A DNA stretch of 64,000 nt from Lycorma delicatula (Eukaryota > Arthropoda > Insecta > Hemiptera > Fulgoridae): assembly GCF_047948215.1 (NCBI RefSeq), contig NC_134458.1, positions 89,669,260 through 89,733,259 of the forward strand, in the 5' to 3' direction. The first letter of the stretch is position 1. Each line of letters opens with the position of its first letter. The notes under the pieces are model-generated. The model saw only the letters and a list, made by a program, of their open reading frames with translations, was not told where the DNA came from and searched no databases. Of the stretch, positions 36,250 through 49,813 are shown in pieces. The translations under genes were made by a program, and so were the position numbers.

Positions 36250-38780
36250 CTATAAAATTATAATTAAAATTTTAGTTATCAACAATCCAATAAATGTGTT
36301 CTAAAAAGTAATTAATTTCAGAAAACCAATTCCCAGAATCACAAAAACATTACACTGTATTTAAAATTACAGATTTAAAAATTAGGTAAGTCAGTTTGAA
36401 AATCTACATATTGAGTACTCATTTGTATAAATAGGAATCATCACAAATATGAAAACAAAAAATGAGAAAAAAAGGTTGACTTCAAAAACATAGTGAGAAC
36501 CACAATTTAACTGCTCAGTTTTCTACACATGAATATGACTATCCTACCTGGAATTGATTCTCTGATTCCAATAGCGCCAACAACATTTAACAAAACATGT
36601 AGACTTATAACTGGATGAACAAAAGTCACATTGCCAAAGTTAGTCTATGAAGTTCCCATCTAAATGAAGAAGGGAGGGGAGTATGTCTAGAGGTTCAAGC
36701 AATCATGCACCAAATATTTCTTACTCCATAATGTCTCTGAATCAAATTAAAATTAAAATCCCATAAAAGCTAACAACATTGGTTGAAGAACGAGAGAACT
36801 AACTTGTTTAAAAACTGGCAACAAATTGGTAATTTGATTGGAAAAACGTGAAAAAGTATAAACATTAGAATAGAGAATAGCTGTGGCAAGCTCTTAAAAT
36901 AATCTGAATGAAAGATGTTAACATTCATTAAAGACCTTTACTATAAATGTAGAGAAGTGCAAATCTTGTGACATTTCATTTCATAACATGTTACAGCTCC
37001 CAGAATCATACAAGATTTATGACTGCTAAAAAAAAAAATGCATACATCACCTGGTTAGTATTGGGTTGATAGAATTTAGGATAGGAGTGAAAACAAAATA
37101 ATAAAGTAGGCTCAGCTCTTAATATACTCATGGTGACTGTAAAAAGGGCATTTTGAACAGTTAGAATACTCCATAAGGCAAAGTTTATTCACTGATATGA
37201 AACTTATCTGCTAAGAATTGGGTCACCTTGATCACCTTAAAATGAATTGGATTGGTATCATTAAACTTCTGTTTAATAATATATAAATAATATGTTCTTC
37301 TGAACATATTATTTATGTATCCTCTCTTATCTAAAATATGTTGTTTGTGAAGATTTCATAAAGACGTACAGATTGATGATAAAAGGTATTCAACATAAAG
37401 GCTTCTTAATCAAAACATTTAATTCATAAAGTTTGGGTAATGCTTAATGGAAAACTTATTTTAGGAGAATCAGCATCAGTTTCAACAGCCTTGCAGATTA
37501 AAAGCTAAGAGAACTATTATAGCCTCTAATTTGACTAAAGGGGAAGAAACTAACTTATACATCTTGTAGGTTCACTTCAGATTTCCTGATCCAGATAGAC
37601 AGAAAATCCTTGAGATAGGTCATATATTTATCACAAATATTAACAATAATGTACACACATACAAATCTTAGGATTACTCTGTAGTTATAGGCATCACCCA
37701 AAGTAGTCTCAAATGTTTGCTTTGACCAGTTTTTCATCAATATAAAGAGAATCCCCTGAAATAATTAGTGGATAATTGGTGGTCCAGTAAGACAATTATA
37801 TTAAGGTAAAACCTAGGTGTAACTCAGTAAAAATACTACAAGCAGTGCTAAAAATAATTGTGTTAAGTTAAAAAAACATTAATTTGATGATAAATTTCAG
37901 AAGTGATATAAAATATAAATTATAAATTATAGGCAATTAAAAAGTAGATATAATGTTATATATTCAAGAAGTATTTCATTTCTAAATCAAGAGATATTGA
38001 GGGTAAACAAATACAGGGTTTAAGGTATAGATACCATTGGTTGTAATTTCTACAATTTATACTGTCCAATGCCTGTACTACAATCTCAGTGATTTTTACA
38101 CCAATTATTTCTGGGATCAAAGATCTTAAAACATTATATATATATATATTTTCATTTTACACTTAAAACTGGCTAGATTTCTTACTTATTCATCACTAAT
38201 TTACACTACAGTTATTATATTTATCGTATGCCAGCTGTTGTATTGCCAACTATACTGATATCATTGTTTCACTGAAGAAGCAGCAAAAGCTGGCATCCAT
38301 TTGTTCAATAAATTCATTCTCTATGGCCTATTTCACATTAATTCGTCATTTATACTAAGATATATCTCACTGTTTCCTGATAAAACCTTAAAAAAATAAG
38401 AATGAATATATTTGATACTATTTCATTTAAAGATTTATTTTAATAATGATAATGTACAATTTTAATACATTTTATATCGTATATAACAAATAACAATTTA
38501 TTAAGCATTAAGTTAATAGATACAAAAATTATTTCCTTTAAAAAATAATTAAATAAATCATTTGTTTATTTAATCTAAAATAAAAATTAAACCACTTAAG
38601 CACAACTTGTATTTTCCACTTACTGAATTCTTTTAATTGTACAGAACTGTTATAGTTTTATAAACTAAAAAATAACTGACTTAAAATCACTCTTATTGTA
38701 AAATTTGGATGTGTATTTTATGTTATTTTTCAATATACGTAAATAAAAATTCAAAAACGGTTTGGCTTTCAATAGTTTCT
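36250..38780. other. Probable intronic sequence, no exon recognised
   Basis: AT-rich sequence upstream of the filamin-type exon. The open frame at 37555-37740 (minus) has no recognisable motif. A perfect 15-nt hairpin lies at 37283-37316. Confidence 0.45.
37283..37316. repeat. Perfect small hairpin
   Basis: ATAAATAATATGTTC, loop TTCT, then the exact reverse complement. It is probably chance or slippage-derived in AT-rich DNA, although the arms include GTTC/GAAC. Confidence 0.8.
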
Positions 38781-38904
38781 TTACTTTACACTGTTAAAAC
38801 ATTCAATAATTGCATAAATAATGGGTTCGAAGTAAAATAACTCAATGCATCCTTTTGATGGTTCTACAACATCTGCAACAACACTACATTTAACATCTTG
38901 GAAG
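38781..38904 (-). CDS. Candidate terminal coding exon, unrecognised
   Basis: Minus-strand frame preceded by a good acceptor (AAACTTTCAG, ending at 38905) and closed by TAA at 38781-38783. After one base completing a split codon it gives 40 residues containing FQDVKCSVVADVVEPSKGC and IELFYFEPIIYAIIECFN. The composition is protein-like for such AT-rich DNA, and it has the form of a last exon with stop and AT-rich 3' sequence; AATAAA occurs about 215 bp downstream on the same strand. I do not recognise the family. If real, it belongs to a different gene or an alternative 3' end, because the filamin-type exon lies further downstream on the same strand. Chance is the alternative. Confidence 0.3.
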
Positions 38905-41059
38905 CTGAAAGTTTTATGATAAAAAAAAGATTATTCTTTTAAAGAACAAATTTACAAAGCAACTCAGTTGGAATAAGTCATTTTACAAAAATACATGAAA
39001 AATTTAACTTCTGAAAATAAGAACTTTTTTGTCAGTTATTTGACTGACAAGAGGGATGCTAAATACCTCAGAAAAAATTTGAAAAGTGTACTTGTACATT
39101 TAAAAATGAGTAATGAAGAAAATTATATTTTAACATTAAACTTAGTACCATTCAAATGATAAAAACCACAATTAATGAAGCAGTTCTCATAAATCACTGA
39201 AGTTAAACAATACTTGGTTTCCAAACACTCTGTTGGTATTTGTTAATGGCTAATGAATTGCAGTCAATGTCAAAATACAAATAAATATCGACATATATAA
39301 AACTTATCGTTTACTGATACAAAACACTGATTGTGATGAAACCTTTTCCAAACATAGACAAACATTATTTACATTACATAAAAACACAATAAATTAGCCA
39401 GGAAAAAATATTGCTACATGTATAAGTATACACATGCTTCCTGTGCTTATTTAAAATGAACATTTCTTATGCGTCTGTTTTCACCCAAGCCAGGGTAGGG
39501 TTACATATTTGTTGAGGTTTAATAGTTCATATTTTTTGTGTTGATTTTTTCAACCCAAATTCAATTTATTATCTACAAAATTATGCTAATAAATTTCTTA
39601 ATATTAATAAATAATTTCTTTATAACATTAATATGCTAATAAATTTATTAATATTAACAATTATTATTAACATTAGTATTCTGTTCAATTTTATTTTTAT
39701 AAATTCTAAATATAATATCTCAAACTCCTTATCAGAACAGTATTGTCTCAGCCTTTCATCCAGGTGATCCCAGGTTTGAAACCCAGTCAGACTTGGCATT
39801 TTTCACACTCTAAAAATGTCCATCCCGAACTCTAAAAAATCACTTACCCAAAAAAACCATGCCATGAAACAGGCTTATACATATAAACTTAAAACCAATG
39901 ATCTTGCAGTTGATATAAGGTTAGGAAAAAGAGTTAGATTAATGGATTTAAATCCGTAAATTTTTTAAAATATTTATTATAATGAATAGAAATACTAAAA
40001 ATATACACAAAAATATTTATATTAATTCAATGAGTGCCCTCTTAATGCCACAATGACCTGCACAAAAACACAGCCATTAAGAGGGGTGTCACTTAACATA
40101 CTTATAGGTCCTAATCTTGATAGATTGTCAAACAACTTTATAGAATCCAAGTTACAATGAAATAAGAAAAAACAAATTAAGTTATATAACACAAGAACTA
40201 ATAAATAAGGAATAGAAAAAATACAAGCAAGGCCAAAATAAGTAATCTTTAAGACATATTTTATGAAACCTTGTTGTAGGATGATAAATTTAAATTATTA
40301 TCAAATCAGCAAAACATTATTGAACAACTTACAATGTATAAAAGAACATAGGTTGTTATAATCATTTGTGATATTTATGTTCACTGAACAGTGTATGAGG
40401 AAATGTGATAACTCTTCAACAGTATTGAAAATGATAACTAACTTTCTAATGAACACATCTTGTTTTTCTAAAGACTTTTAAAAGATAATTATCAGCACCT
40501 TATTCTGTGGAGTTTTCAGAAGCACCTATCTTAAAATGGTTAGTAAATCCTAGTCTGTGACAGAATTATATGTGTATTCAATCTATGTTATGCTTGTTCA
40601 TTTTTTTTTTTTAAATTTAGTATGCTTATAAATTGCATATCATTCATCAAGTATGTTGATCTTGGTCAATTGCAGTATATAGTGTATAACTACAGTTTTT
40701 TTTAATATATGGTTTTATTTATCAGCTGCTACGATTTTCAGCATGTTTTTGTTAATTTACTATACAATAATGTATAATATTGCAATACAATATTGAAAAT
40801 GTTGTAAGTTTTGTAAGATTGTTAATCAGTATGTGCTAGTGTATTCTAGTCACTGTCATAACAGATAAAACATTGTTGTTGTTTTTTTACTAGGTGTGTT
40901 TTTGATTTTGTTATATAAGTTATTTAAAGTGTTAACTACACATGGGTAGTCATTAACCAGTGCCAGATATTTTATTGTACTGGGTTCTTCATTGTAGTTG
41001 TCAGCTGAGAGATATGTCTGTAACTTGCTATGTGTGGGATAGTTACATATATTGTGGAT
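38905..41059. other. AT-rich sequence, no gene seen
   Basis: Contains one SINE fragment (39730-39825). Otherwise nothing recognised. Confidence 0.5.
39730..39825 (+). mobile_element. tRNA-derived SINE fragment (family 2), copy 2
   Basis: Reads TATTGTCTCAGCCTTTC, then CCCAGGTTTGAAACCCAG (a B-box-like GGTTTGAAACC), then GGCATTTTTCACA. Same order and spacing as the reverse complement of 59830-59942. Confidence 0.7.
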
Positions 41060-41074
41060 AAGTTGGGTACTGCA

Positions 41075-41366
41075 CCCAACGGGTTGGTCAAGTGGTGAAC
41101 ATATCTTCACAAATCAGCCGATTTCAAAGTTGCGAGTTCCAACGTTCAAATCCTAGTAAAGGCAATTACCTTTATATGGATTTTAATACTTGATCACGGA
41201 TAACAATGTTCTTTGGTTGTTGGGTTTCAATTAACCACACATCTCAGAGATGGTTGACCTGAGACTGCACAAGACTACACTTCACTTGCACTCATACATA
41301 TTATCCTCATTCATCCTCTGAATGAGGATGATTCCAGTGATTCCCAGAGGCTAAATAGGAAAAAAC
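41075..41366 (+). mobile_element. tRNA-derived SINE (family 1), copy A
   Basis: About 292 bp. The head has GGTTGGTCAAGTGGTGAAC (A-box region) and ACGTTCAAATCCTAGTAAAG (B-box GTTCAAATCC). The body contains GGTTTCAATTAACCACACAT and ATCCTCATTCATCCTCTGAA, and the 3' end is GAGGCTAAATAGGAAAAAAC. Flanked by AAGTTGGGTACTGCA (41060-41074) and AAGTTGGGTGTGCA (41367-41380), a slightly diverged target duplication. Pol III-transcribed parasite of a LINE. The box separation is longer than in a true tRNA and no cloverleaf forms. Confidence 0.88.
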
Positions 41367-41380
41367 AAGTTGGGTGTGCA

Positions 41381-43239
41381 TTTTTATCATTGTAGAAAAT
41401 AAATCTATAAAAAAATTAATTGAATACATTAGAATATAATTTCATACACTGTAAAAATAGATCTGAAATTACTTTAGAGAAGTTTTGTTATCATACAAGG
41501 CATTTCGTATCTTAAACAAGGGTTGTCAATTAGCAGGAATAATTTTATATGGAAATCAATAAATTGCCAGTAAAACCATGTCATTCTGAAGATTTTATTG
41601 AACAGGGATGCTGTTTTACATGATTTTAGTATACAACAACTTACAAGATGGTCCTATGTTAGTGAGTATCAATTATGTAGTCGTACAACTTAACGAAAAT
41701 GTGTTGATAAGGTTTCTTTCCAATTAACATTAATTAATTTAAAATATACGGTAATTTTTTTTTTTTAAATAATCTTACAACATACAAATTAAGGATTAAG
41801 GTGACATTTGCTGTAGAGAAACGTTTTGTAATTACTTGACAAAGTAACTACAAATGTGATACAGAATAATATCACATTCTTTTTATACAGGAACGTTCAG
41901 TGCACAAAAATATTCAAAAACAATACAATAAACCTTTACGCTTTTTATTAAATGTGTAGATCAACTGTTAAAGTGTGCAGATCACCTAACTGAAGTAAAA
42001 AATTATGATTATCTTTTAAGGATTACACTATAGGAGGTAAGCTAATAAAATTACTATAACTAATAAAGTCCCTGGAAAATTGGAAAACTTAAAAAATGTT
42101 CTAATTGTTATTTTACGTGATACTGATCTTTGAGGCATTTATTAAAGAAGAGAAAATGTTACCATGCTTTTTAGACAACACTGCATTATTTACTTTTTAA
42201 CAAATTATAAATAAAACTACAAGAATTTGATTTTTAAAACAAAATATTAATACAAAAATAACTGTTTTCTGGAAAAACTACAAACGCATTTTTAGAAGAT
42301 CATTTTAAAAATCGAAGGCAAAAAAATTCTTCAAAGGATACAGAAAAGCATGTATTTGAATATTTAATTATAAAATATATGATGTATGAAATTTCTTGTT
42401 TTATATATTGCTTCCTTGGAAGGTATGTGGATGGAAAATCCTGCCAAACTGGCAAAAGGTCAAAAGTTAAGCTCACTACTTAATAAATGATGTGTAACAA
42501 TGAATCTACCACTACTTATAACTGATGACATTTTTTCTTTACTCAAAGCACTATTGCAAGTAACACAGTTTTATTGTGCACACGCCACACACATTACATA
42601 TATTCATATAAGAGCGTGAACACAGATTACATACTTTAATAATAAAAAATTTATTTACACTTTTGAACTACTGTGTTCTAATCTGTATGAGTAGCAGTGT
42701 TTAAATTAATAAAAGAAAAACATTTTTACATTTTTTGTCATTTCTTTTTTCGATTACATCATATGTAAAAGTCTTAATTAAAATAATTTATTTAGAACCA
42801 ATAATAATAATGCATGATAAAATATTGATCTTATGACTAAGATCAACAAGTTGTGACTAAGTGGAAACAAAAGCATTTTATAGCTACATCCAAATCTATA
42901 TAAAACCTGACAAAAGTTAAGTTTTTAATTAAATTACATCATTACTTTCAGTGATACAAAAAAATAAATACAATATAATTCATATAAAAATAATAGTAAT
43001 CTACATTGGATTTTAGTTTCTTAATGAGATATGCTAGTAATCATATAACTAGGACAAGCTTAAAAAAAAAAATTGAAGATAAAACTAAATCTCAAGATGC
43101 ATATCAGATCTTTTTCTTTTATTTAAATTAATTAATAGCAAAATACATTCAAGTTAATTTATATAAAAAAGAAAAATTCAGGTGATTTAACTGATTATAA
43201 TATTGTGTATTTTTTAAGTTTTATAATTTTTTTTTTATT
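41381..43239. other. AT-rich sequence, no gene seen
   Basis: No protein-like frame and no recognised repeat. Confidence 0.5.
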
Positions 43240-43700
43240 CTCTTGCCATATTTACCCCAATAGAGCGGGTTAGTAGTTTCCCTAAGTGAAGTTCTCGGCA
43301 ACATGGTCTTATGAGTTGATAAGATCACCTTCTTTTTTCTTAGATAGGTACCATGGAAATTCTATTATCAAACAGCCTGGCTCCATCTGTAGTACCATAC
43401 TGATATCTTTTAAGAGGTAGCCACTTCTTTTATGGGACTTAATGGAATGGGATCAATGCTCTATCTGTTAGATTGTTCTGTGATTCATTTTCTTATCCAG
43501 GGAATATACAAAAAAAAGCTAAACTCATGGCTGAGCTATCAAGTGAGAGATTATTTTAGCCTCTAACCCCAGATCCACCCCAAGTGCTATGCTTCTTTTC
43601 ATACCATGCAAACCAGGCAGTTCCTTACTATGGCTTAATGACATGGTGGGAATTCTGCTTATGGGATTGACTAAGGTTTCTGTTTCTTATCAGAAATTGC
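43240..43700. repeat. Possible old dispersed repeat, copy 1
   Basis: A less AT-rich stretch. The part around 43350-43420 (CATGGAAATTCTATTATCAA, then CCATCTGTAGTACCAT) resembles 45555-45625 (TGTGGAAATTGCATTAGCAA, then CCATTTGTGATGCAAT) in the same order. No frame or termini identified; the class is unknown and the similarity is moderate. Confidence 0.4.
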
Positions 43701-45480
43701 ATAAAATGCTTTACCTGATGTTAATAGTATATAATCATGTAAAGCATGTTAATAGTGTATAATCAGGTAAAGCTTTTTTATTTTAGATTGTTCACCACCT
43801 AAAATAAAAAAAATTAAATCAAGTATTTTCCTGTAACTCTTAAAATGGAGAGTAATAAATTAAAGATTAAAATTAAGTATTTGATAGAATACCTCACTAT
43901 ATCAATGATGTATGAAGCTTATAAATATATGCAAATCAAGCTTACAGCTAGACTATGATGTAGTGAATAAGCTTGATGTATCACACTTATTCACTACAAA
44001 GAATGAATATCTTAAAAATAGTTACATGTGCAGTAGAACTAACTGATTTAAAATATACAGGGCATAGACCTTGACTATTAAAGAATTTAGCATACTTTAA
44101 CAGTGATTTAATAATACAATTTCATTTAAAATTATTTTCTTAATGAACAGTTTATACCAGGGAAAACTCAAAATAGATAAGCCGAATTACTCAAATTTTA
44201 TGTTGTATTACCAAGCTCACATCTCACAAATCTGATTTTATTTATAAACATATCCATACTGAGGATAAAAAGTATGTGTAACAGTAGTGCTTTGCACTTA
44301 ACACGATAGGCTAACACGAAAGATTCCTAATTTCAGTTTCATTTTATTTTAATGATTAATACTAGAATAATGTACCTCCATTCCATTAAAAGTAAAACCA
44401 TTTTATTATTAAATAATGGTGAAATGCAGAGAATTAAATAAATTTAAAAAATAAGTAACAAGAAGGGATGCTCCAGACGCCTGACTAATGTGCTACTAAA
44501 ATCTATTTTCGCTTCAATATCACTTGGCACACTCAAACTGGATCAGCTTCAATTTAATGTGTATGACAATTTTCTCTGTGCTGGACTTGCTTTTTACTGG
44601 ATGCATTCCAAAAAAATTACAAGTATATACATAGAAAAGTTACAAGCTAGCATTTTGATGCATTATTAAGCTTTTTAAAATTTCTTTTCTGTAAGAATAA
44701 ATATATGCAAACGTGTTTTATTCTTTCCATAGCTTCAAAGGTTAAATAAAATCAATAATTTTTAATATACACTTACATTCTACACGTTTTAAGTGTGTTA
44801 ATGATGAAATAGTTATCAACTAAAAATGTTATACGCAAAAAGTTTGAAGCACTGTTTAATCAATCAAAACAAAAATTCATTCAAAGTAACTATTCTGAAT
44901 ATTGGTGAACTATTGATCTAATTAGAGTACACACATTAAGTAGTATTAATCATTAAAGTAAATAAAAATTATTAATTATTGAAGTTTTAAAAATTACACA
45001 CTATTTTGTATGCACAATTCTTTCTTTTTTTAAGATTAAAGAAAAATAACATATTTATTTATTTCAAATAAACAAAACTTGTTAACTGCCCATCTCAAAA
45101 TTTACAGTAAATTTCTATTAACACTCTACAACAGAAGTATGGTCTGTCTAGTGTGATTTGTGTCTCAGTGACTAATGTTGATTATCCTTTATTCTAAATA
45201 ACAGTACTCTAAATAATGGCTTTCTCAAAACCTTCAATCTATTCTAATTCTAATTTTTAATACATGTTTAACCCATTCATCTTGTGTCATTCAGGTTTGC
45301 GTTATTTACATGACCAACTGTTCTCATATATTGCATAATGCAGTTATATTATTAATTTGCTGTCATTTAGTGCATAGATTTGTATTTTAATATATTTATC
45401 ACTTCAATTACATTAAGATATTACTTTTTTTCAAGAAAAAATTTTCTAATAAAAACTATGTTGATCAGACGGAGTCATTC
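43701..45480. other. AT-rich sequence, no gene seen
   Basis: Includes a short 12-nt inverted repeat with arms GTAGTGAATAAG (about 43959-43970) and CTTATTCACTAC (about 43985-43996). Nothing else recognised. Confidence 0.45.
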
Positions 45481-45750
45481 TATGGGCTGATCTTTCCTTG
45501 CATCATCTCTCAACTTTCTCACCTTTCCTAATCCTCAGTCCCTTTTTCCTTGGGTAAGTGCTGTGGAAATTGCATTAGCAACACCCTGTTCCCATTTGTG
45601 ATGCAATGGGAACACATTCACTTTTTCATTTAGGCTCAAAAAAGAAGTGATTGCCTTTGGGAATGTCTGGGAGCTCCAATCCCTGTACAGGGATGGGACA
45701 AGTATCAAAATGGTGGTTGAAGTGCCATTTAGTTAAGTCCTGCCTCATAC
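45481..45750. repeat. Possible old dispersed repeat, copy 2
   Basis: Less AT-rich segment resembling 43240-43700 over about 80 bp. No coding frame. Confidence 0.4.
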
Positions 45751-46077
45751 TACTCCTATATTAAAAATTGATAATTTTGCACATTTGAGCAAGAGAAACA
45801 AATTTAATGAGATAGTTTAAAAAAGATTAAATACATTCTAAGATATGTAATATTTAAAGTGATGGAATAATGTAGGTTACAAAATCCAGCAGAATATAAC
45901 AAAATTCACTTGACTAAATTTCAAAATTCTGGAAAATCTATTTTATGTATTTAACTGAGAGGACTGAAAACTTAGTATAAAATACAAAATGACAACACAC
46001 TCACTTTTCAAAGAAAAATTTTATAACATTAATTTTCTTTAAATATTTTTATTTTTTTTTTTTAATATATGATGACT

Positions 46078-46170
46078 TAATGGCTTTATTACCCAGTATT
46101 TGTCTGGATGGATCAAGGGAAACCATAGTAAACCTTGATCAGAGCAGCATTACAAAATATACAGAACTAA
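46078..46170 (+). repeat. Short dispersed repeat, copy 2
   Basis: Contains TTTGTCTGGATGGATCAAGG and GAGCAGCATTACAA, matching 23729-23790, with an additional internal stretch between the blocks. Confidence 0.65.
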
Positions 46171-47668
46171 TTATAAAATAAGAGACCATAAGTAATTAAA
46201 GTCCATATAAAAAATACATAACATAATAGAAATGAAAATATGGGAGGATATTATTAAAATCAAATAGATATAAAAAGAAAAACAATTCAGAAAACTAATG
46301 AAACATACTTAAGATAGTGTTATTTATATATGTTAAATGAAGGTCAAGAAAATTCAGTAATTTTAAACTTATGGTTAGTATAATTATAAACCTTACTGCA
46401 AAGCTATATTGTTTTTATATAAAAAAATATTTTAGTTTTATTTTAAATAAAATGATAAGATTTTTTACATTAGTCAGTAATACATAAAGAAAAGGCAAAG
46501 AATCATAATACGGCCCTGTCTCATATACATGTTGTGTTGACTAAACAAAACTAATTCTACTTTCTGATCTGATAGAGGTGTATATGTAGTTACTATGATT
46601 TTTAACAAATGTCACCTGTTTTGAATGAATAGACCGTATAGCCACATGTTTAGTTTATAATTCAAAGTGCTATGGACATAAAATATCAAATATTATCATT
46701 TGACAAATTATTGTAGATACACACTTAAATAACTTTAATTAGATGTTGAAATAGAAAAAAAGAAGAAATCTCATCTTGAAAGATAAATAAAATGTCAATC
46801 TTCATTACTTGCTAAAAAAAATTTCAGACCCAAGTCAAAATGTTTTAAATATGTTTAGACAAGTCTCAACAAAAATTATTTTCATGTTTTCTCTTTAAAA
46901 ATGTATTCTTTCGAATTTTGCTGAAGTCCATTTTAAGCAACAAAAACTAAAAAATAAATTCAAAATAAGAGAAATAGAGTAATGAATTTAGTTGGATGAA
47001 CGCTGCTAAAAATTTTATGAGCTTTAATTTTTCCATTCATAAAGCTTTTGAGAGAAGTACCTGAAATGGAAATATTGATAGATCATCAATTACTGAAGAC
47101 AGGCAGTGTATCTACTAAAAACTGAAGAAAAGAAAAATTTGCAACAAAGATTATTACAAAACGTATCGGCTTTCATTTTTGACCAACAAAGATTTTGGTA
47201 AAATGTTGTATAAATGGCAAAATATACAATTTTGATAAATAAGGAACATGAAAGTATTTAATTATATGTAGACTATAAAATAGGTTTATAGAAACTAGCT
47301 TAAAGAAGTTTATAATAAACCTTACAGTTGTCTTACTAACAGTCACATGTATTTGCCCAGATTTTGTTTCCATAAATAATAACTACTGCTTAACTACAGT
47401 ATTACAACTGTACTAATGCTTAAGGTTCCAAAATTTAAAAAACCCCTACAAATATGAAACTTATGGAATAAAGAGAGTATATAATCAATTACTTTCTTAT
47501 AATGTAAATTTTATTATAATTTGTATCCAGAAATGGCATACATTTACAATGTAATTAGGTAATTATATTCTTGTGAAAAATGTAGATTACAATATTTATT
47601 TTGATAATGATTCTTTTGATTACATCTAGTCTGATTCATAACCACTTGATCTAATAATTGTGGGTATC
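46171..47668. other. AT-rich sequence, no gene seen
   Basis: The open frame at 47173-47373 (minus) is not protein-like. It ends at the poly(A) end of the LINE-derived unit. Confidence 0.5.
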
Positions 47669-48042
47669 TTTTTTTTCAGACATCAACTACTATGGTCATT
47701 AGCTGTTGTCCCAAGCTAAAAAAAACTTTCCTACTCTGATCAAAAATAGTGACAAGTCAAAAGACCAGTCTTGTCAAACAGATCATACAGAAAAACAGAC
47801 TTGTAACAGAAAATTAAAACCACAAAAGAATACAAGATTACAAGGGTGTATAGAGTCCTTGCCATTTAAAAACATACAATACATTTCTAAAGAAATGTCA
47901 AAACTATCAGAATGGGCCAAAGGGCCTGCAATTATTACAGTCACTTCTTCAAAATAAATTACCAGTAGTTTATAAAACACAAAACACAGAAAAAAACATC
48001 AATAAACAATCCTCTTGACATTAAACACATCACATACACCTA

Positions 48043-49255
48043 TCACCTAGATTTTTTCTTAGGCCAACCTTTTATAATTCTTTTATCCATCTTCCTGATG
48101 GCCTCAACCATCTTTGAAGACAGGGTGTGTGTGGCCTTGGAGGTGGATTTTCCATCCATCTCTGAGGTGATCAATGGTGGTTGAGAGGATGTTTTGTGGC
48201 CAGTATCGCATGATATCGGGCTAGGTAGAGCAGGGAGTATTGCAACCAAATCTAGATGGATGCAATCCCCGCTGAAATTTTTGGGTGGCTAAAATGCTTG
48301 CCCTCTCTCTTGGAGTTTTCTTTGCATTTGGAGGCTCCATGCATGATCAACAGTTTCTTTATATGCAATCACCATCCCATCATTCGTCTGACCCCCTTAC
48401 TGGAGGCTCTCTTCATCTGTACTTCAACCTACATCACATTAGATTCAGACTTCTTCTGCATCCTTGCCATATCTTCTTCATCTTATGACTAACCAGAGGA
48501 ATGATTTTGGCCTTTTAAGATGTCTCTATAATATTTACTCTATCACGGCAGATCTTGAAACCTTTTTTGGAGGGAGAGATTTCAGTTTGCTGTCTATGAT
48601 TTTCTCAATCATAGCTGCCAGACTTGGCACATGGTTTGAGAACAGCTGATCTACATTAATCCTTGGTGCAGAAGGGGTAGCAGTTGCTTCTGCATGTGGA
48701 AATACAGGTCGAGGTATTTGGCTGCTGATGATTTTCCTTGTTTCAGGATAGCTGACCTTTTGCGGTGCATCTCTGCAAGGGTTCTGCATCTCTCTTCCAG
48801 ATGCAGTTTGCAGTGCATCTGGCAAAGAAAATTTTCACCTTTTGAATTGCAGTTACCATTTTGTAAGCTGGACAGTTTCTGGAGTGACAGTTGTGTTACC
48901 TTTTACAATTGATAGAAACAGGAGGATCTCTGCAAGGCGCACCTTCATGACTTGCCTCATTACACAAGCAAGATTTGTTGTCTTTCACATCTGAGTGCAG
49001 TGTGTCCAGACTGTTGGCATTTAAAGCAAAGCATAGGTTGCAGTACAAAAGCTCTTACATCTAGATGATGTATGCCATCACGTACCTTATTGGGCAAGAA
49101 AGGTCTATTGAATGTGAGTATATAAGAAGCAAAGGTCAGAACTTCACCATTTCAATGCTCAGCCTTCAGCATTCAATCACACCTTGACTTGATAGTTCTT
49201 CAACTATTTCTTCTTTGGTGCAATTAAGCAGATCCCAACAAGCAACAACTCCTTC
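48043..49255 (-). pseudogene. LINE ORF1 (gag-like, CCHC zinc knuckles), decayed
   Basis: Nucleic-acid-binding ORF1 protein of an I/Jockey-type LINE, read with several frame changes. Recognisable order: GVVACWDLLNCTKEEIVEEL and SYILTFNRPFLP-type stretches (the usual ILTF(N/D)RP...LP block), then VRDGIHHLDVRAFV, then a first knuckle CFKCQQSGHTALRC (CX2CX4HX4C, 48987-49028). A second CCHC-like motif CLCNEASHEGAPC has one residue less in its first loop. A third cysteine cluster ends NCPAYKM. Further on, frame 48535-48825 has KVSYPETRKIISSQIPRP, which follows the knuckles in related gags. The basic C-terminus lies at 48043-48249 (MDKRIIKGWPKKK). Stops occur after the first knuckle and in the N-terminal part. 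It cannot be translated as one protein. Confidence 0.82.
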
Positions 49256-49813
49256 TGATTAATTAAGGGTACTATATGGTTGAACAAGCAGGAAAATTTA
49301 ACAATTTTCTTTAACACAAGAATTTCTGTGTTTAGCCATCATTTGCAGTTTCTACATACCGACCATTAAATGTTTTGCAAATTTCTTTAACAGAGCCACC
49401 AACACATCTGGTAATATCACAAGCAATCAAAAATAGGCTCAATTTAGAGAAGTTACCATTCTCTCCTGTTATAACAAGATAACTTAGAGTAGGTGTTATA
49501 CTACCTACAAATAGCTGCTGTTAACTGCTAAGTTTATTTCTAATGCTCACAGAATCCTTACTTCTTTTCCATTTTGCTTCAGGCGAATCAGCTGATTCTA
49601 AACAAAGATGTTTATGTAAACCCTCTCCCATGATTGATTGTTCCAAGATTTTTCACAGAAATTTTATACCTATTGTAGCAAGGCTAGTCAGTGGGGTACA
49701 CCCTCACTCCAGGTCTATTAAAATTGGAAGCTGACCCAGAACTCTGGTGGAACTGTCATATGTACCTAGTGGAGAGCAGATGTACAGTCTCTACACAGAC
49801 TCCAAGCCCCTAC

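Noticed and set aside
37555..37740. 61-codon minus-strand frame near the filamin-type exon
   Set aside because: No filamin-repeat residues and no good splice sites; probably chance within an intron.
40856..41110. 84-codon minus-strand frame
   Set aside because: Overlaps the target duplication and head of SINE copy A and has no motif.
47706..47957. Plus-strand 83-codon frame (SQAKKNFPTLIKNSD...)
   Set aside because: Antisense to the 3' region of the ORF2-less LINE; composition unremarkable and no splice or promoter context.
48256..48912. Plus-strand frames over the LINE gag region
   Set aside because: Antisense shadows of the ORF1 remnant.
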